Positions 36,287 to 47,600 are shown, counted from the stretch's first letter. The stretch is 58,743 nucleotides of DNA from SCRT01 sp036379455 (GCA_036379455.1 DASVGQ010000077.1:1-58743), one strand, 5' to 3'. A program made the numbers and translations. The notes: generated by a model not told the origin, from the letters alone.

Positions 36287-36315
36287 TTGCGCATGCCCGA
36301 AGCCGCCCTTACACT
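36287..36315 (+). promoter_or_regulatory. Candidate sigma-70 promoter of the suf operon
   Basis: TTGCGC (36287-36292) and TACACT (36310-36315) are 17 bases apart. The -10 matches four of six consensus bases and the -35 three of six. A palindrome that could bind SufR lies just downstream. Transcription would start about 20 bases before the sufR ATG. Confidence 0.4.
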
Positions 36316-36325
36316 TTCAATGTGT

Positions 36326-36336
36326 ACCAAGTTGGT
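36326..36336. promoter_or_regulatory. Palindromic candidate SufR operator
   Basis: ACCAA-G-TTGGT is a perfect 11-base palindrome located 8 bases before the sufR ATG and 10 bases after the candidate -10. Rrf2-family regulators commonly repress their own operons from such sites. No experimental consensus for this SufR type is assumed here. Confidence 0.35.
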
Positions 36337-36344
36337 CTTGATTG

Positions 36345-36848
36345 ATGCTGAAGCTCGGCCGCCTCACGGATTACGCAACGCTGGTGATGACGCAGCTGGC
36401 GCTCGCGCCGGAGCAGATGCTCAACGCGCGCGATCTGGCCGACCGTTCGCACGTCGCCTCGCCGACCGTCGCCAAGCTGCTTCGACAGCTGTCGCAGGCG
36501 GCGCTGGTGCAGGCCGAACGCGGCGCGCACGGCGGTTATCGGCTGGCGCGGCCGGCGGCGCAGATCAGTATCGCCGCGATCGTGACCGCCATCGAGGGCC
36601 CGGTCGCACTGACGGAATGCGCCGGCAGCCACAGCCACTGTGCGATTGAGGGCAGCTGCGGCGTACGCAGCAGCTGGCGGCTCATCAATGCGGCGGTGCA
36701 ACGGGCGCTCGAAGCGGTCTCGCTGCAGCAGATGGCGGACAGCGCGCGGCCAGTCGCGCAACGCGCTGCCGCGGTACAGCCGCTGGCGGCGCTGGCACCG
36801 GTCGACTCCGTACACAGACTTTTCCCCACTCACGTTTCAGGAAGCTGA
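36345..36848 (+). CDS. sufR: SUF system Fe-S cluster assembly transcriptional regulator (Rrf2 family)
   Basis: This is an Rrf2-type winged-helix regulator of the group found ahead of sufBCDS in Xanthomonas-like bacteria. The ATG at 36345 gives MLKLGRLTDYATLVMTQLA. The helix-turn-helix is seen in NARDLADRSHVASPTVAKLLRQLSQAALV, followed by the wing RGAHGGYRLARPAAQIS. Three cysteines at 92, 99 and 105 (ECAGSHSHC...SC) are placed as the Fe-S ligands of Rrf2 sensors. It therefore probably senses Fe-S status and represses its own operon. Length 167 aa. sufB begins three bases after the stop. Confidence 0.9.
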   Translation: MLKLGRLTDYATLVMTQLALAPEQMLNARDLADRSHVASPTVAKLLRQLSQAALVQAERGAHGGYRLARPAAQISIAAIVTAIEGPVALTECAGSHSHCAIEGSCGVRSSWRLINAAVQRALEAVSLQQMADSARPVAQRAAAVQPLAALAPVDSVHRLFPTHVSGS

Positions 36849-36850
36849 GC

Positions 36851-38335
36851 ATGGAAGCACGTGTCGAAACCCGGACCCAGGACAACGAGGAGCTGTTCCG
36901 GTCCCGGGAGTACAAGGAAGGTTTCGTAACCGACATCGAGCAGGAAACCGTACCACCGGGCCTCTCGGAAGATACGATCCGCTTCATCTCGCACATCAAG
37001 GGCGAGCCTGAGTGGGCGCTGGAGTTCCGGCTGCGCGCCTACCACCGCTGGCTGAAGATGAAGCGCCCGTGGTGGCCGCACGTCCACTATCCGCAGATCG
37101 ATTATCAGGACATTTCCTACTACTCCAGCCCCTTCGCGGCGAAGAAGAAGCCGAAGTCGCTCGACGAGGTCGACCCGAAGCTGCTCGAGACCTACAAGAA
37201 GCTCGGCGTGCCGTTGCAGGAGCAGGCGCAGCTGGCGGGCGTCGTGGACCCGAGCCGGAACGTCGCGGTGGACGCGATCTTTGACTCCACGTCCATCGTC
37301 ACGACTTTCCGCGAGAAGCTCGGGAAGGCGGGTGTGTTGTTCTGCTCCATCTCCGACGCGATCCGCGACTATCCCGAGATCGTGCAGAAATACCTCGGCA
37401 GCGTCGTCCCCTTCGGCGACAACTTCTACGCCGCGCTCAACTCCGCGGTATTCACGGACGGCAGCTTCGTGTTCATCCCGAAGGGCGTGCGCTGCCCGAT
37501 GGAGCTGTCCACCTACTTCCGCATCAACAAGGGCAAGACCGGGCAGTTCGAACGCACCCTGATCATCGCCGAAGACCACAGCCACGTGTCGTACCTGGAA
37601 GGCTGCACCGCGCCGCAACGCGACGAGAACCAGTTGCACGCGGCGGTCGTCGAGCTGGTGGCGCTCGAAGGTGCCGAAATCAAGTACTCGACGGTACAGA
37701 ACTGGTACCCGGGCGACGAGAATGGCAAGGGCGGTGTGTTCAACTTCGTCACCAAGCGCGGCGACTGCCGCGGCGCGCGCTCGAAGATCTCGTGGACGCA
37801 GGTGGAAACCGGGTCCGCGATCACCTGGAAGTATCCGAGCGTCATCTTGCGCGGCGACGAATCCGTCGGCGAGTTCTATTCCGTGTCGGTGACGCACCAC
37901 TTCCAGCAGGCCGATACCGGGACAAAGATGACGCACATCGGCAAGAACACGCGCTCGACGATCGTCTCCAAGGGGATTGCGGCGGGAAAATCCGACCAGT
38001 CCTACCGGGGGCTGGTGCGCGTCTACGCCGGGGCCGAGGGGGCCCGCAACCACACGCGCTGCGACTCCCTGCTCATCGGCGACAAGTGCGGCGCGCATAC
38101 CTTCCCGTACAACGAGATCCGCAACCGCAGCGCGCAGGTCGAACACGAGGCCACGACGTCGAAGATCAGCGAGGACCAGATGTTCTACGTGCGTTCGCGC
38201 GGCATCTCCGAGGAAGACGCGGTTTCCATGATCGTCAACGGCTTCTGCAAGGACGTCTTCAAGGAGCTGCCGATGGAATTCGCGGTCGAGGCGCAGAAGC
38301 TTCTCACCGTCACGCTCGAAGGGGCGGTCGGCTGA
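36851..38335 (+). CDS. sufB: Fe-S cluster assembly scaffold protein SufB
   Basis: SufB is the scaffold, within the SufBC2D complex, on which Fe-S clusters are built. A good AGGAAGC precedes the ATG. The 494-aa sequence is highly conserved throughout: PPGLSEDTIRFISHIKGEPEW, WPHVHYPQIDYQDISYYS, VPFGDNFYAALNSAVFTDGSFVFIP, YLEGCTAPQRDENQLHAAVVE and the C-terminal ARNHTRCDSLLIGDKCGAHTFPY with Cys404, equivalent to the essential E. coli Cys405. It is followed by sufC after 61 bases. Confidence 0.97.
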   Translation: MEARVETRTQDNEELFRSREYKEGFVTDIEQETVPPGLSEDTIRFISHIKGEPEWALEFRLRAYHRWLKMKRPWWPHVHYPQIDYQDISYYSSPFAAKKKPKSLDEVDPKLLETYKKLGVPLQEQAQLAGVVDPSRNVAVDAIFDSTSIVTTFREKLGKAGVLFCSISDAIRDYPEIVQKYLGSVVPFGDNFYAALNSAVFTDGSFVFIPKGVRCPMELSTYFRINKGKTGQFERTLIIAEDHSHVSYLEGCTAPQRDENQLHAAVVELVALEGAEIKYSTVQNWYPGDENGKGGVFNFVTKRGDCRGARSKISWTQVETGSAITWKYPSVILRGDESVGEFYSVSVTHHFQQADTGTKMTHIGKNTRSTIVSKGIAAGKSDQSYRGLVRVYAGAEGARNHTRCDSLLIGDKCGAHTFPYNEIRNRSAQVEHEATTSKISEDQMFYVRSRGISEEDAVSMIVNGFCKDVFKELPMEFAVEAQKLLTVTLEGAVG

Positions 38336-38396
38336 CCCGTTGCGGTCAACGTCCGTCCATCTCCACGCACAGCTACCCCGAAAAAGGCTCGACTCA

Positions 38397-39139
<743 letters not shown>

Positions 39140-39143
<4 letters not shown>

Positions 39144-40390
39144 GCACGAAAGCCACGGCGACCGGCGCGCCGCTGGAGAGCTGGCGCAGGCTGTTTGACG
39201 AAACCGTTGCATCGCTTCCCGGTGACGCGGCGCAGCGTCGCCGTCAGCTCGAGCGGTTCATGGCGACCGGCTTTCCCCCGAAGAAGGGCGTGGAGCACTG
39301 GCGTTATACGGACGTCACCGCCCTCGCCCGCACAGCCTATGCCGTCGCTCAACGGGACAAGGCGCCATCGTTCCGCCGCCTGCCGGATACCGACTATCTG
39401 GTCTTCGTGAACGGCCACGGCGTCGAGGGCGACGCCGCACGTCATGGCCTGCGGGAAGTGGCGGACAGCGAGCACGGCAACATCGTCGCGCTCAACGCGG
39501 CCTTCGCGTCGGACGGCCTTCGGCTGGAGCTGGCGCCTGGGAAGCGGCTCGAGCGCCCACTGTACGTCGTCGACTACCGCAGCGGCGAAGCCCCGTCCAC
39601 GTCGCACCTGCGCCACCGCATTACGCTCGGCGACAACGCCGAGGCCACGGTCATCCTCGACTCGCGCGGTGACGGCCATTACTTCGGCACCGCGGTGCTG
39701 GAGGCGAAGCTCGGCGCCGGCGCGCACTTGCATCTGTACCGGATCCAGGAAGCCGCTGCGGGCGCGACGGATCTCGCGACCAGCTTCGTATCCGTGGGCC
39801 GCGACGCGGCCTTCGAGGCCTACAGCTTCGACCTCGGCAGCGGGCTGGCACGGCATGACTTCAACGTCACGCTCGCGGCGCACGGCGCGGACGTCAAAGT
39901 GCATGCACTCACCGTCGCCGACCAGCGCACGCACGTCGACAACCAGGTGAAGGTGGAGCACGCCGCCCCGCACGGGCGCAGCCGGATTGATTTCCGCGGC
40001 ATCGCGGGCGGGCGAGCCAAGGTCATCTTCGACGGGCTGATCCTCGTCGACCGCGGCGCGACCAAGACCGACTCCGACCAGCGCATCGCGAACCTGCTGC
40101 TATCATCGCGCGCCGAAGTCAACGCCAAGCCGGAACTCGAGATCTACAACGATGACGTCCGCTGCGACCACGGAGCCGCGACGGGGCAGCTCGACCCGGT
40201 GCAGCTGTTCTATCTGCGCAGCCGCGGAATCGACGAAATGACGGCACGTGAGCTGCTCACCTTGGCCTTCGTGTCCACGGTTCTGGAGACCGTGCCAAAC
40301 GAGCCGCTGCGCGAGATGCTGCGCGAGCGCGTCGGCCAGAGACTGCAGGCCGCCCTGGCGGCCGAAGCACCTGCGGAGGCCAGCGCATGA
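39140..40390 (+). CDS. sufD: Fe-S cluster assembly protein SufD
   Basis: SufD pairs with SufB and SufC in the scaffold complex. The GTG start overlaps sufC. The N-terminal helical part contains RFMATGFPPKKGVEHWRYTDV, typical of SufD. The beta-helix core follows, ending with KTDSDQRIANLLLSSRAEVNAKPELEIYNDDVRCDHGAATGQL, which holds the conserved Cys and His near the SufB interface. At 416 aa it is close to E. coli SufD (423). Its stop overlaps the sufS ATG. Confidence 0.96.
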
Positions 40391-41658
40391 GCTTGCCGGA
40401 ACGCATCCCGCCCGTGCTCACGGGTAATTTCGTGGAGCCGTCGGGCCTGGATATCGACGCCATTCGCGCGCAGTTTCCGATCCTCTCGGAGATCACACGC
40501 GGCAAGCGCCTTGCCTACCTCGACAACAGCGCGACAACGCAGAAGCCCGAGGCCGTCATCGACGCCCTGGACTATTACTACCGGCACAGCAACGCGAACG
40601 TCCACCGCGGACTGCATGAGCTCGCCGAGCGGGCAACCACCGGCTACGAGCACGGGCGCGACGCCATCGCCCGGCTGCTGCACGCGCCGCGCGAGCAGAT
40701 CGTCTTCACGCGCGGTGCCACCGAGGCGATCAATCTCGTCGCCCGCTGTTTCATCCAACCGACGCTGAAGCCTGGTGACGAAGTCCTCGTGACCGGCATG
40801 GAACACCACTCCAATATCGTTCCCTGGCAGCTGGCAGGCGCAAAGACCGTCGCCGCGCCGGTGCTGGACGACGGGAGCCTCGACCTCGCTGCCTGGGAAG
40901 CGATGCTCGGCCCGCGCACGCGTCTGGCGGCCATCACGCAGGTCTCCAACACGCTCGGGACCGTCAATCCGGTCGCTGAGATGGTGCGCATCGCGCACCG
41001 GCACCATGTCCCGGTGCTGGTCGACGGCGCGCAGGCCGTGGCCCACATGAAGGTCGATGTGACCGCGATGGACGTCGACTTCTACGCCTTCTCGGCGCAC
41101 AAGGTATACGGGCCGACCGGCTTCGGCGCGCTGTACGGAAAAGCGGAGCTGCTGGACGCAATGCCTCCGTGGCACGGCGGCGGCGACATGATCCGCACCG
41201 TGGCCTTCGACGGCAGCACCTACAGCGACGTGCCCTACAAGTTCGAGGCAGGTACGCCGGACATCGCGGGCGCCGTCGGTACGGCGGCAGCCATTGCGTG
41301 GGTGGAAGGCGTCGGGCTGGAAGCCATTCATGCCCACGAGGACGCCCTGCTCCACGAAGCCACCGAGCGACTTCAGAAGGTACCGGGGCTGCGAATCATC
41401 GGCACGGCTCCCGGCAAATCGGCGATCATCTCCTTCGTCATGCAGGGTGCGCATCCACAGGACGTCGGCAGCGTGCTCGACATGGAGGGCGTTGCCGTGC
41501 GCACCGGCCACCACTGCAACATGCCGCTGATGAAGCGCTTCGGGGTTCCCGCCACCGTGCGCGCTTCCTTCGCCGTGTACAACAACCACGAAGACATCGG
41601 GCAGCTCGAGCAGGCGTTGCACACCGTCGAACGGCTGTTCGGTCACGCCTCCTCGTAG
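40387..41658 (+). CDS. sufS: Cysteine desulfurase SufS
   Basis: SufS is a PLP enzyme that takes sulfur from cysteine and passes it to the scaffold. It is the SufS (class II) type: AYLDNSATTQKPEAVIDAL near the N-terminus, VLVTGMEHHSNIVPWQ, PLP lysine Lys239 in SAHKVYGPTGFGALYGK and catalytic Cys377 in RTGHHCNMPLMKRFG. At 423 aa it is slightly longer than E. coli SufS (406) owing to an N-terminal extension of about 20 residues. It closes the suf operon here: no sufE, sufU, sufT or sufA follows, so its sulfur-acceptor partner must be elsewhere. Confidence 0.97.
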   Translation: MSLPERIPPVLTGNFVEPSGLDIDAIRAQFPILSEITRGKRLAYLDNSATTQKPEAVIDALDYYYRHSNANVHRGLHELAERATTGYEHGRDAIARLLHAPREQIVFTRGATEAINLVARCFIQPTLKPGDEVLVTGMEHHSNIVPWQLAGAKTVAAPVLDDGSLDLAAWEAMLGPRTRLAAITQVSNTLGTVNPVAEMVRIAHRHHVPVLVDGAQAVAHMKVDVTAMDVDFYAFSAHKVYGPTGFGALYGKAELLDAMPPWHGGGDMIRTVAFDGSTYSDVPYKFEAGTPDIAGAVGTAAAIAWVEGVGLEAIHAHEDALLHEATERLQKVPGLRIIGTAPGKSAIISFVMQGAHPQDVGSVLDMEGVAVRTGHHCNMPLMKRFGVPATVRASFAVYNNHEDIGQLEQALHTVERLFGHASS

Positions 41659-41729
41659 AGGCGACCGTCGGGCGCATCTAGGCGCGCCGTCCGCCCATTA
41701 AAGTTCCGCGTTACCCGGACGATACCCTC

Positions 41730-41735
41730 TATAAT
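41730..41735 (+). promoter_or_regulatory. Perfect -10 box upstream of the minor-pilin operon
   Basis: TATAAT occurs exactly once here, about 30 bases before the fimT-like gene and 72 bases after sufS. No good -35 is found at 16-18 bases upstream, so the promoter, if real, probably needs an activator. In Pseudomonas the same operon is activated by AlgR; no AlgR site was identified here. Confidence 0.4.
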
Positions 41736-41765
41736 CGGCCCGCAACGCGGTACTGGGGCGGATGG

Positions 41766-42386
41766 ATGCACGTCGTAGAACGGCAACGTCTTCGGGGACT
41801 CTCCCGCGGGTTCACGATCATTGAGTTGCTGACCACCCTGGCGGTCAGCGCCGTGATCTTTGCGCTCGCCGTTCCGGGGTTCACGCACATGATGGCTTCG
41901 CACCGGCTCACCGACACCGCCAACGCCTTCGTCGAATCGCTGAATCAGGCGCGCCTGCAGGCGGTGCGTGGCAACCAGCGAACGATCTTCTGCAGCAACA
42001 GCGGCATCAGCAACCAGAACGTCGACCCCACCCCCGGGAAACTGCTCGCGACGGCCTGCAACGAACAGGCCGGCGCGGTCTACGCCATGCAAGGCACGGC
42101 GGTCGGATCCGACCCGGTGCAGGCCGCCCCGGCCCTGCCCAACAACATCGCGCTCGGCAGCAGCAACGGCGGCGTTACCGTCCAGGCACTGCGCTTCGCG
42201 GGAGACGGCCTTGCTCGCGACAACACCAGCGGGAGCCCGGCGAATGGCCTGGTCGCCGATATCTACGCACACGACATGTCGACCAACAACCGGCGTTGCA
42301 TCTACATCTTCACGGGGAGCGTCGTCCGTACCTGCACCTATACCGGCTCCAGCTGCCCCGCGGGCGCGCCTGCGTCGTGTAACTGA
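41766..42386 (+). CDS. fimT: Type IV minor pilin, FimT/FimU (GspH) family
   Basis: This prepilin-like protein primes or caps the type IV pilus tip. The class III signal is LSRG/FTIIELLTTLAVSAVIFALAVP: cleavage after Gly15, Phe as first mature residue and the conserved Glu at mature position 5. A GspH-type domain follows (FVESLNQARLQAVRGNQRTIFCS). Six or more cysteines in the C-terminal half (including CIYIFTGSVVRTCTY and SSCPAGAPASCN) suggest disulfides. At 206 aa it is normal. It opens the order fimT-pilV-pilW-pilX-pilY1, the same as the fimU-pilVWXY1 operon of Pseudomonas. Confidence 0.9.
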   Translation: MHVVERQRLRGLSRGFTIIELLTTLAVSAVIFALAVPGFTHMMASHRLTDTANAFVESLNQARLQAVRGNQRTIFCSNSGISNQNVDPTPGKLLATACNEQAGAVYAMQGTAVGSDPVQAAPALPNNIALGSSNGGVTVQALRFAGDGLARDNTSGSPANGLVADIYAHDMSTNNRRCIYIFTGSVVRTCTYTGSSCPAGAPASCN

Positions 42387-42539
42387 GGAAACCGTACCTG
42401 CCCTGCCATGCCAAGCACCGGAACCCCAGCAAGCGTCTTGCCGGCTGATCGACGGACACACTGCGGCCTGAACGTCAGGCGAATCGGCCGCTTCGGCGCA
42501 GCCGGTCGGAAACCGGCGACGGCGCCGATCGGGCATCAG

Positions 42540-43004
42540 ATGCCGCTCATCGGAGCGCGCGCACAGCTGCAGGCGGGCATCGGGCTGATCGAGATCCTCG
42601 TGGCGGTGCTGGTTCTTTCCATCGGCATCCTCGGCATCGCGGCGCTCCAGACGCGGGCGCTGGTCAGCAGCGGAAACTCCATGGGCCGCTCGATGGCGAC
42701 GGTCGCAACCTACTCCATCGTCGACGCGATGCTCGCGGACCGCAACAACGCGGTGAACAGCGCCTACAACGGGACGGTGCAGGCAAACGAATGCCCGGAA
42801 GCGGGCTCTCTCGCCCAGACCCAGCTGGAACACTGGTGTCAGTCGCTTGGCGAGACGCTGGGCGCCGCGGCCACGACCAAAGGCACCATCAACTGCGACG
42901 GGAACGGGAACTGCACCATCACCATCACCTGGGACGACAGCCGGCTGCAGGGGAACCCGACGCCGGGTGGCGTCCAGACCCTGCAAACCAGGGCACAGAT
43001 ATGA
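42540..43004 (+). CDS. pilV: Type IV pilus minor pilin PilV
   Basis: PilV is a minor pilin of the tip complex. The ATG chosen gives a 13-residue leader MPLIGARAQLQAG, then mature IGLIEILVAVLVLSIGILGIAALQTRAL with Glu at position 5 and the PilV hallmark LSIGILGIAALQ. An upstream ATG at 42408 in the same frame would give an unusual 57-residue leader; Prepilin leaders are usually short, so it is disfavoured, but it cannot be excluded. Mature protein is about 141 aa. The stop overlaps the pilW ATG. Confidence 0.88.
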   Translation: MPLIGARAQLQAGIGLIEILVAVLVLSIGILGIAALQTRALVSSGNSMGRSMATVATYSIVDAMLADRNNAVNSAYNGTVQANECPEAGSLAQTQLEHWCQSLGETLGAAATTKGTINCDGNGNCTITITWDDSRLQGNPTPGGVQTLQTRAQI

Positions 43005-44062
43005 ACAGGGATCACCGCTTGACGACAGCCACGCACCGACAGGCAGGCATGACGCTCATCGAGATGATGATTGCCCTCGTCCTCGGGCTCGTCGTCGTCG
43101 GCGCCGCATCGGCCGTGTTCCTCTCGAACAAGCAGGCTTACACGACGAACAGCGCGCTCAGCGAGATACAGAGCAACGCGCGCATTGCCTACGAGCTGCT
43201 GGCTCGCGACCTGCGCCAGGCCGGTCTGGCCGGCTGCGGCGACGCCAACAGGGTCGCCAACGTGCTCACCAACGGCCCGAACGCCAGTGCCACTCCCGCG
43301 TGGTGGGCGGATTTTGCACAGAACGCCATCCGCGGCTACGACGGCAGTCAGACCGATCCGGCGGTGACTACCGGCGGCGCGTCTGGTCAACGGGTCACCG
43401 GCACCTCCTCGATTGAACTCATCGGGGCCGATGAGCCTACGGTGGCCACCGGCGCGCCCAACGCCACGAACACCTCCTACACCGTCGACGCGAGCGCTGC
43501 CGGACAGTTCGCGGAAGGCAATATCGCGATCATCTGCAATCCCGATCACGCGACGATCGCGCAGGTCACCGGGACCAGCGCGACGACGATCGATTTCACG
43601 CACGCCGGGAACAACTGCTCCGACGGACTCGGCTTCCCCACGGACTGCACCGATCCGACACCGTGCAGCACCTCGGGTGCCGCAAGCATCGGAGCGTCCT
43701 GCTACCAGTTCCCGAGCAACTCACAGATCTCGCTGCTGTCGGCGAATACCTGGTACATCGGCAACAACGCGCAGGGCGGCACATCGCTCTATCGCCAGAC
43801 CCTGACGACCTCGACAAACGCACCGGCGCTCGCAACCCAGGAGATGGTGCGCGACGTGACCAACATGCAGCTGCGCTATCTCGTCGGCACCGACACGGAC
43901 TACAGCACGGCGGCCGACGTCACGACCGGCAACAACTGGGCACGCGTCTCCGCTGTCCGCATCGACCTGACCATGCGCAGCGGCGCAGAGCGCGCCGGAT
44001 CCGAGCAGCAGCCGCTTTCCCGTACGCTGTCGAGCATCATTGCCCTGCGCAACCCGGCCTAA
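43001..44062 (+). CDS. pilW: Type IV pilus minor pilin PilW
   Basis: This is a large minor pilin. The ATG overlaps the pilV stop; leader MNRDHRLTTATHRQAG is cleaved after Gly16 to give MTLIEMMIALVLGLVVVGAASAVFLSNKQAYTT, with Glu at mature position 5 and the PilW-type MIALVLGLVV. The rest is a Thr/Ser/Asn-rich globular domain with several cysteines and the conserved ARVSAVRIDLTMRS and LSRTLSSIIALRN at the end. At 353 aa it is typical. A longer frame starting within pilV is spurious. Confidence 0.92.
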   Translation: MNRDHRLTTATHRQAGMTLIEMMIALVLGLVVVGAASAVFLSNKQAYTTNSALSEIQSNARIAYELLARDLRQAGLAGCGDANRVANVLTNGPNASATPAWWADFAQNAIRGYDGSQTDPAVTTGGASGQRVTGTSSIELIGADEPTVATGAPNATNTSYTVDASAAGQFAEGNIAIICNPDHATIAQVTGTSATTIDFTHAGNNCSDGLGFPTDCTDPTPCSTSGAASIGASCYQFPSNSQISLLSANTWYIGNNAQGGTSLYRQTLTTSTNAPALATQEMVRDVTNMQLRYLVGTDTDYSTAADVTTGNNWARVSAVRIDLTMRSGAERAGSEQQPLSRTLSSIIALRNPA

Positions 44063-44071
44063 GGGAATCCC

Positions 44072-44644
44072 ATGCACCACGCCACGCTCTGCGCTTCGCA
44101 ACATCGGGAACGAGGCATCGCCTTGGTCGCTGCGCTCATCCTGCTCGTCGTCGTCACGCTTCTCGGCATCGGCGCCATCCACTCGACGGCCGTGCAGCAG
44201 AAGATGAGCGGCAACTTCTACGACCGCCAGCTCGCCTTCCAGAGCGCGGAAGCCGCGCTGCAGGCGGCAGCTACCAGCCTGTCGTCCGCGTCTGCCGGCC
44301 AGCAGTGCACCGACAGCAATGATCCCTGCCCCACGAATCCCTTCGACGACTCCAACCTGCCGGCGGGCGCGATCAAGACGGTGCCAAGCGGCACCGGGCC
44401 GGGACAGTACACCGCCGCCGCGAATACCACCGGTCAGCCGCAGTACGTCGTCCAGTACATGGGCCAGTACACGGACCCGGGCCAGCAGACCGGCTTCAAC
44501 CAGACGGCGAACTCTGCCGGCTACGGCGCGCAAGGGCTGCAGATGACCAGCGACTACTTCCGCGTGACGGCCCGCAGTGGCGATCCGACGCAGGTTGGCG
44601 CGCGTGCGGTGGTCACTTTGCAGGCATACTACAAACAACAATAA
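44072..44644 (+). CDS. pilX: Type IV pilus minor pilin PilX
   Basis: PilX sits near the pilus tip and is thought to connect PilY1 to the fibre. The leader ends RERG and the mature protein begins IALVAALILLVVVTLLGIGAIHSTAVQQKMSGNFYDRQLAFQSAEAAL. The lack of Glu at position 5 is normal for PilX. MSGNFYDRxxAFQSAEAAL is the PilX N-domain signature. Length 190 aa. Only 35 bases separate it from the first pilY1, whose start follows AGGGGG. Confidence 0.92.
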   Translation: MHHATLCASQHRERGIALVAALILLVVVTLLGIGAIHSTAVQQKMSGNFYDRQLAFQSAEAALQAAATSLSSASAGQQCTDSNDPCPTNPFDDSNLPAGAIKTVPSGTGPGQYTAAANTTGQPQYVVQYMGQYTDPGQQTGFNQTANSAGYGAQGLQMTSDYFRVTARSGDPTQVGARAVVTLQAYYKQQ

Positions 44645-44679
44645 GCAGGCCGGCCGTTCGCGGACGCAGGGGGTGCGCG

Positions 44680-47600
44680 ATGACCGCAAGGCATCGTTCG
44701 GGGGCTGTAGCAGGAATCCATTTTCTCGGTCGCGCGCTCGCTTGCAGCGCACTTTCAGCGCTGGTCCTGTCGACCGCGCATGCGGCGATGCCGGACCAGA
44801 TCAGCATCGACCAGACGCCGCTGACGGCCGCCCATAGCGTGGCCCCCAACATCCTGTTGATGATGGACGACTCGGGCTCGATGGCCTGGGATTACATGCC
44901 CGACTGGGGCTATCTGGCGGACACAACGACCCCGAGCAAGGCCACGTCAAGCATTTACGGAGCACAACCAGCACCGGGCCCGCGGGATTCCGCCGTCAAC
45001 GGCGTGTACTACAACCCGAATACGCTCTACACGCCGCCGCCGAAGGTGGACGGGACTTCCTATCCGAATTCGCAGGGCCTGACGAAGGCCTACACGAATC
45101 CCTTCACGAGCCAGAACACCGCGGACGTCACGCGCTACTACGGGGGCGGGAACGGTATCACGCTCTACTACTACAGCAATTTCAACACGCAGCTGCAGAC
45201 CTACGACCCGCCGACGACGCGCCAAGCCTGCGACAACAATTACTACAACCTGAACGGCGACGGTACGCAGTGCGTGTTGAAGGGACCGATCCCCACCGTC
45301 ACGCAGTACACCTGCCCGGCCGGCTACAGCGGTCTGTACACCTACCAGGGCCAGGGCAACATGTGCCGCCGTGGGACGTGGTCCGAAGGCACGCTGGTCT
45401 ATGACTACCAGCCCGCGACCAACGTCCAGCCCGGGTGCCCCTGGCCGACCCAGCTGGGCACAGACGGAATGTGCCATTACCAGGGTTCGCAGGAGGTGGC
45501 GCCGTATACGCAAACCTATTGCCCGAACGGCGGCAACCTGTCGAACAACAATACGCAGTGCACGGCGTGGCAAGCCCAGCAGTACTTCACGTACGCGACC
45601 GGCCAACCGGGCGGTCCGTACAGCGAACGCTACGTCGGTGCCGACGGCACCTGTGCACAGATCTACGATTCGCAGGCCCGTTCGCAATGCGTGGACGAAT
45701 CCACCCCGGGCGACGGTTCCAACGGCGCTCCTGCGGGCGTGACGGTTGGCCAGAACGTCGCGAACTGGTTCTCCTATTACCGCACCCGCATGCTCACGGC
45801 GAAGACCGGTCTCATGAAGGCATTGGCCGGCATGCAGCCAGATACGCGCTTCGGCTTCGGCTCCATCAACGGCAGCGGCGTCGCGAATCTTCCGTCTCCC
45901 ACGTACGACTACAAGTCTGCGCAGACCGGCCAGACGAACAGCATCGCGGAAGTCAAGGCGTTCGGGACCGGCGGCAACGGCACCCAGCGCGCCAGCTTCT
46001 GGAACTGGCTGGCGAAGCTGGCGGCCAGCGGCCAGACGCCGCTGCGCGAGGCGCTCAATCAGGCCGGCAAGTACTACCAGACCGACCAGCCGTGGCAGAG
46101 CGACGACGGCGTCGGCAACACGACGCAGGAACTCGCCTGCCGGCAGTCCTACACCATCCTGACGACCGACGGTTTCTGGAACGGACCCGACCAGAGTGGA
46201 ACCGTCGGCGGCAACGTGGATGGAAGCAAAGGCCCGACGGTCAAGCGGCCCGACAATACGAACTATGTCACCTACACCCCGGCCCTACCCTTCAGCGATA
46301 CCTACTCGGGCACGCTGGCGGACGTCGCCCAGTACTACTGGGAAAACGACCTGCAGCCTGACATGCCGAATGAAGTCCCCCCGGGCCTCGAGGACCCGGC
46401 CTTCTGGCAACACATGGGCTTGTTCACGCTGGGTATGGGCTTCCAGCCCTCGGGTCTGTCGGGCACGGTCAACGGCCACGCCGTCACGGTGCCGGATATT
46501 TTCAACTGGAGCAGAAATGGCAGCCCCGTCGATGGCTTCCAGTGGCCCCAACCCTCGTCGAACAGCCTGAACAACATCGCCGACCTGGTGCACGCCGCGG
46601 TGAACGGACACGGCGGCTATTACTCGGCGCTCGATCCCGTCAGCTTCACTGCGGGCATCCAGTCCGCACTGCAGCGCATCCAGCAACGCGCCGGGACGGG
46701 CGCGAGCTTCGGCGCCAACGGCCCGAGCCTGCAGGCCAACTCCGTGAGCTATCAGACCTTGTACTCCACCGGCAAATGGAACGGCGATCTGCAGGCCTTC
46801 AGCATCAGCTCAACGACCGGCGCCACCGCCAAGACGCCGAACTGGGCGGCGGCGGGCAATATGCCTGACTGGAAAGCGCGCAGGGTGTGGACCTACAACC
46901 CGGACGCTGGCAACGGCAACCAATTCTTCCAGATCACGGCGAGCAGCGCGAGCGAGCTCGCGACGACGCTCGGCAAGCTTTCCTATAACGAGAAGAAGGC
47001 CCTGGCCAGCCGGCTTGCCGGGCAGTCACCGAGCGCCGCGATGCAGGCCACCGAGCAAGGCAACATGCTCCAATATCTGCTCGGCGACCACACGCTGGAG
47101 ACGACCAACGCTGGCGGGGTCTACCGTACGCGGGACGGGAGCCTCGGCGACATCGTCAATTCCTCGCCGGTCTATGTGGGCGCGCCCGATGCGAACGCGC
47201 ATCCCCAAATCCAGACGTATCTGGATTTCGTCAGCGAATACAAGGGGCGTTCCCCGGTAGTGTGGGTCGCCGCCAACGACGGCATGCTGCACGAGTTCGA
47301 CGCCACCACCGGAAAGGAGTTATTCGCCTATCTGCCGGGAGCGGTCATCACCGAGAACCTCGCGGACGCCGCGTGGCAGGGCATTGCCAACTATGCGGAC
47401 CCGAACTACGGCGGCTCCAACCCCCACGAATACTTCAACGACGGCCAGCTCACCGTCGCTGACGCCAATCTGAATGGGCAGTGGAAGACGGTCCTCGTCG
47501 GCACCACGGGCCGCGGCGCCGCGCGGGCCATTTATGCGGTAGATATCACGGACCCGGCGAATCCCAAGCCGATGTGGGAGCACTCGGCGGATGACGGCAA

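Noticed and set aside
44072..44644. PilX lacks Glu at mature position 5, which could suggest a defective pilin
   Set aside because: This is the normal state for PilX; the MSGNFYDRQLAFQSAEAAL signature confirms the family.
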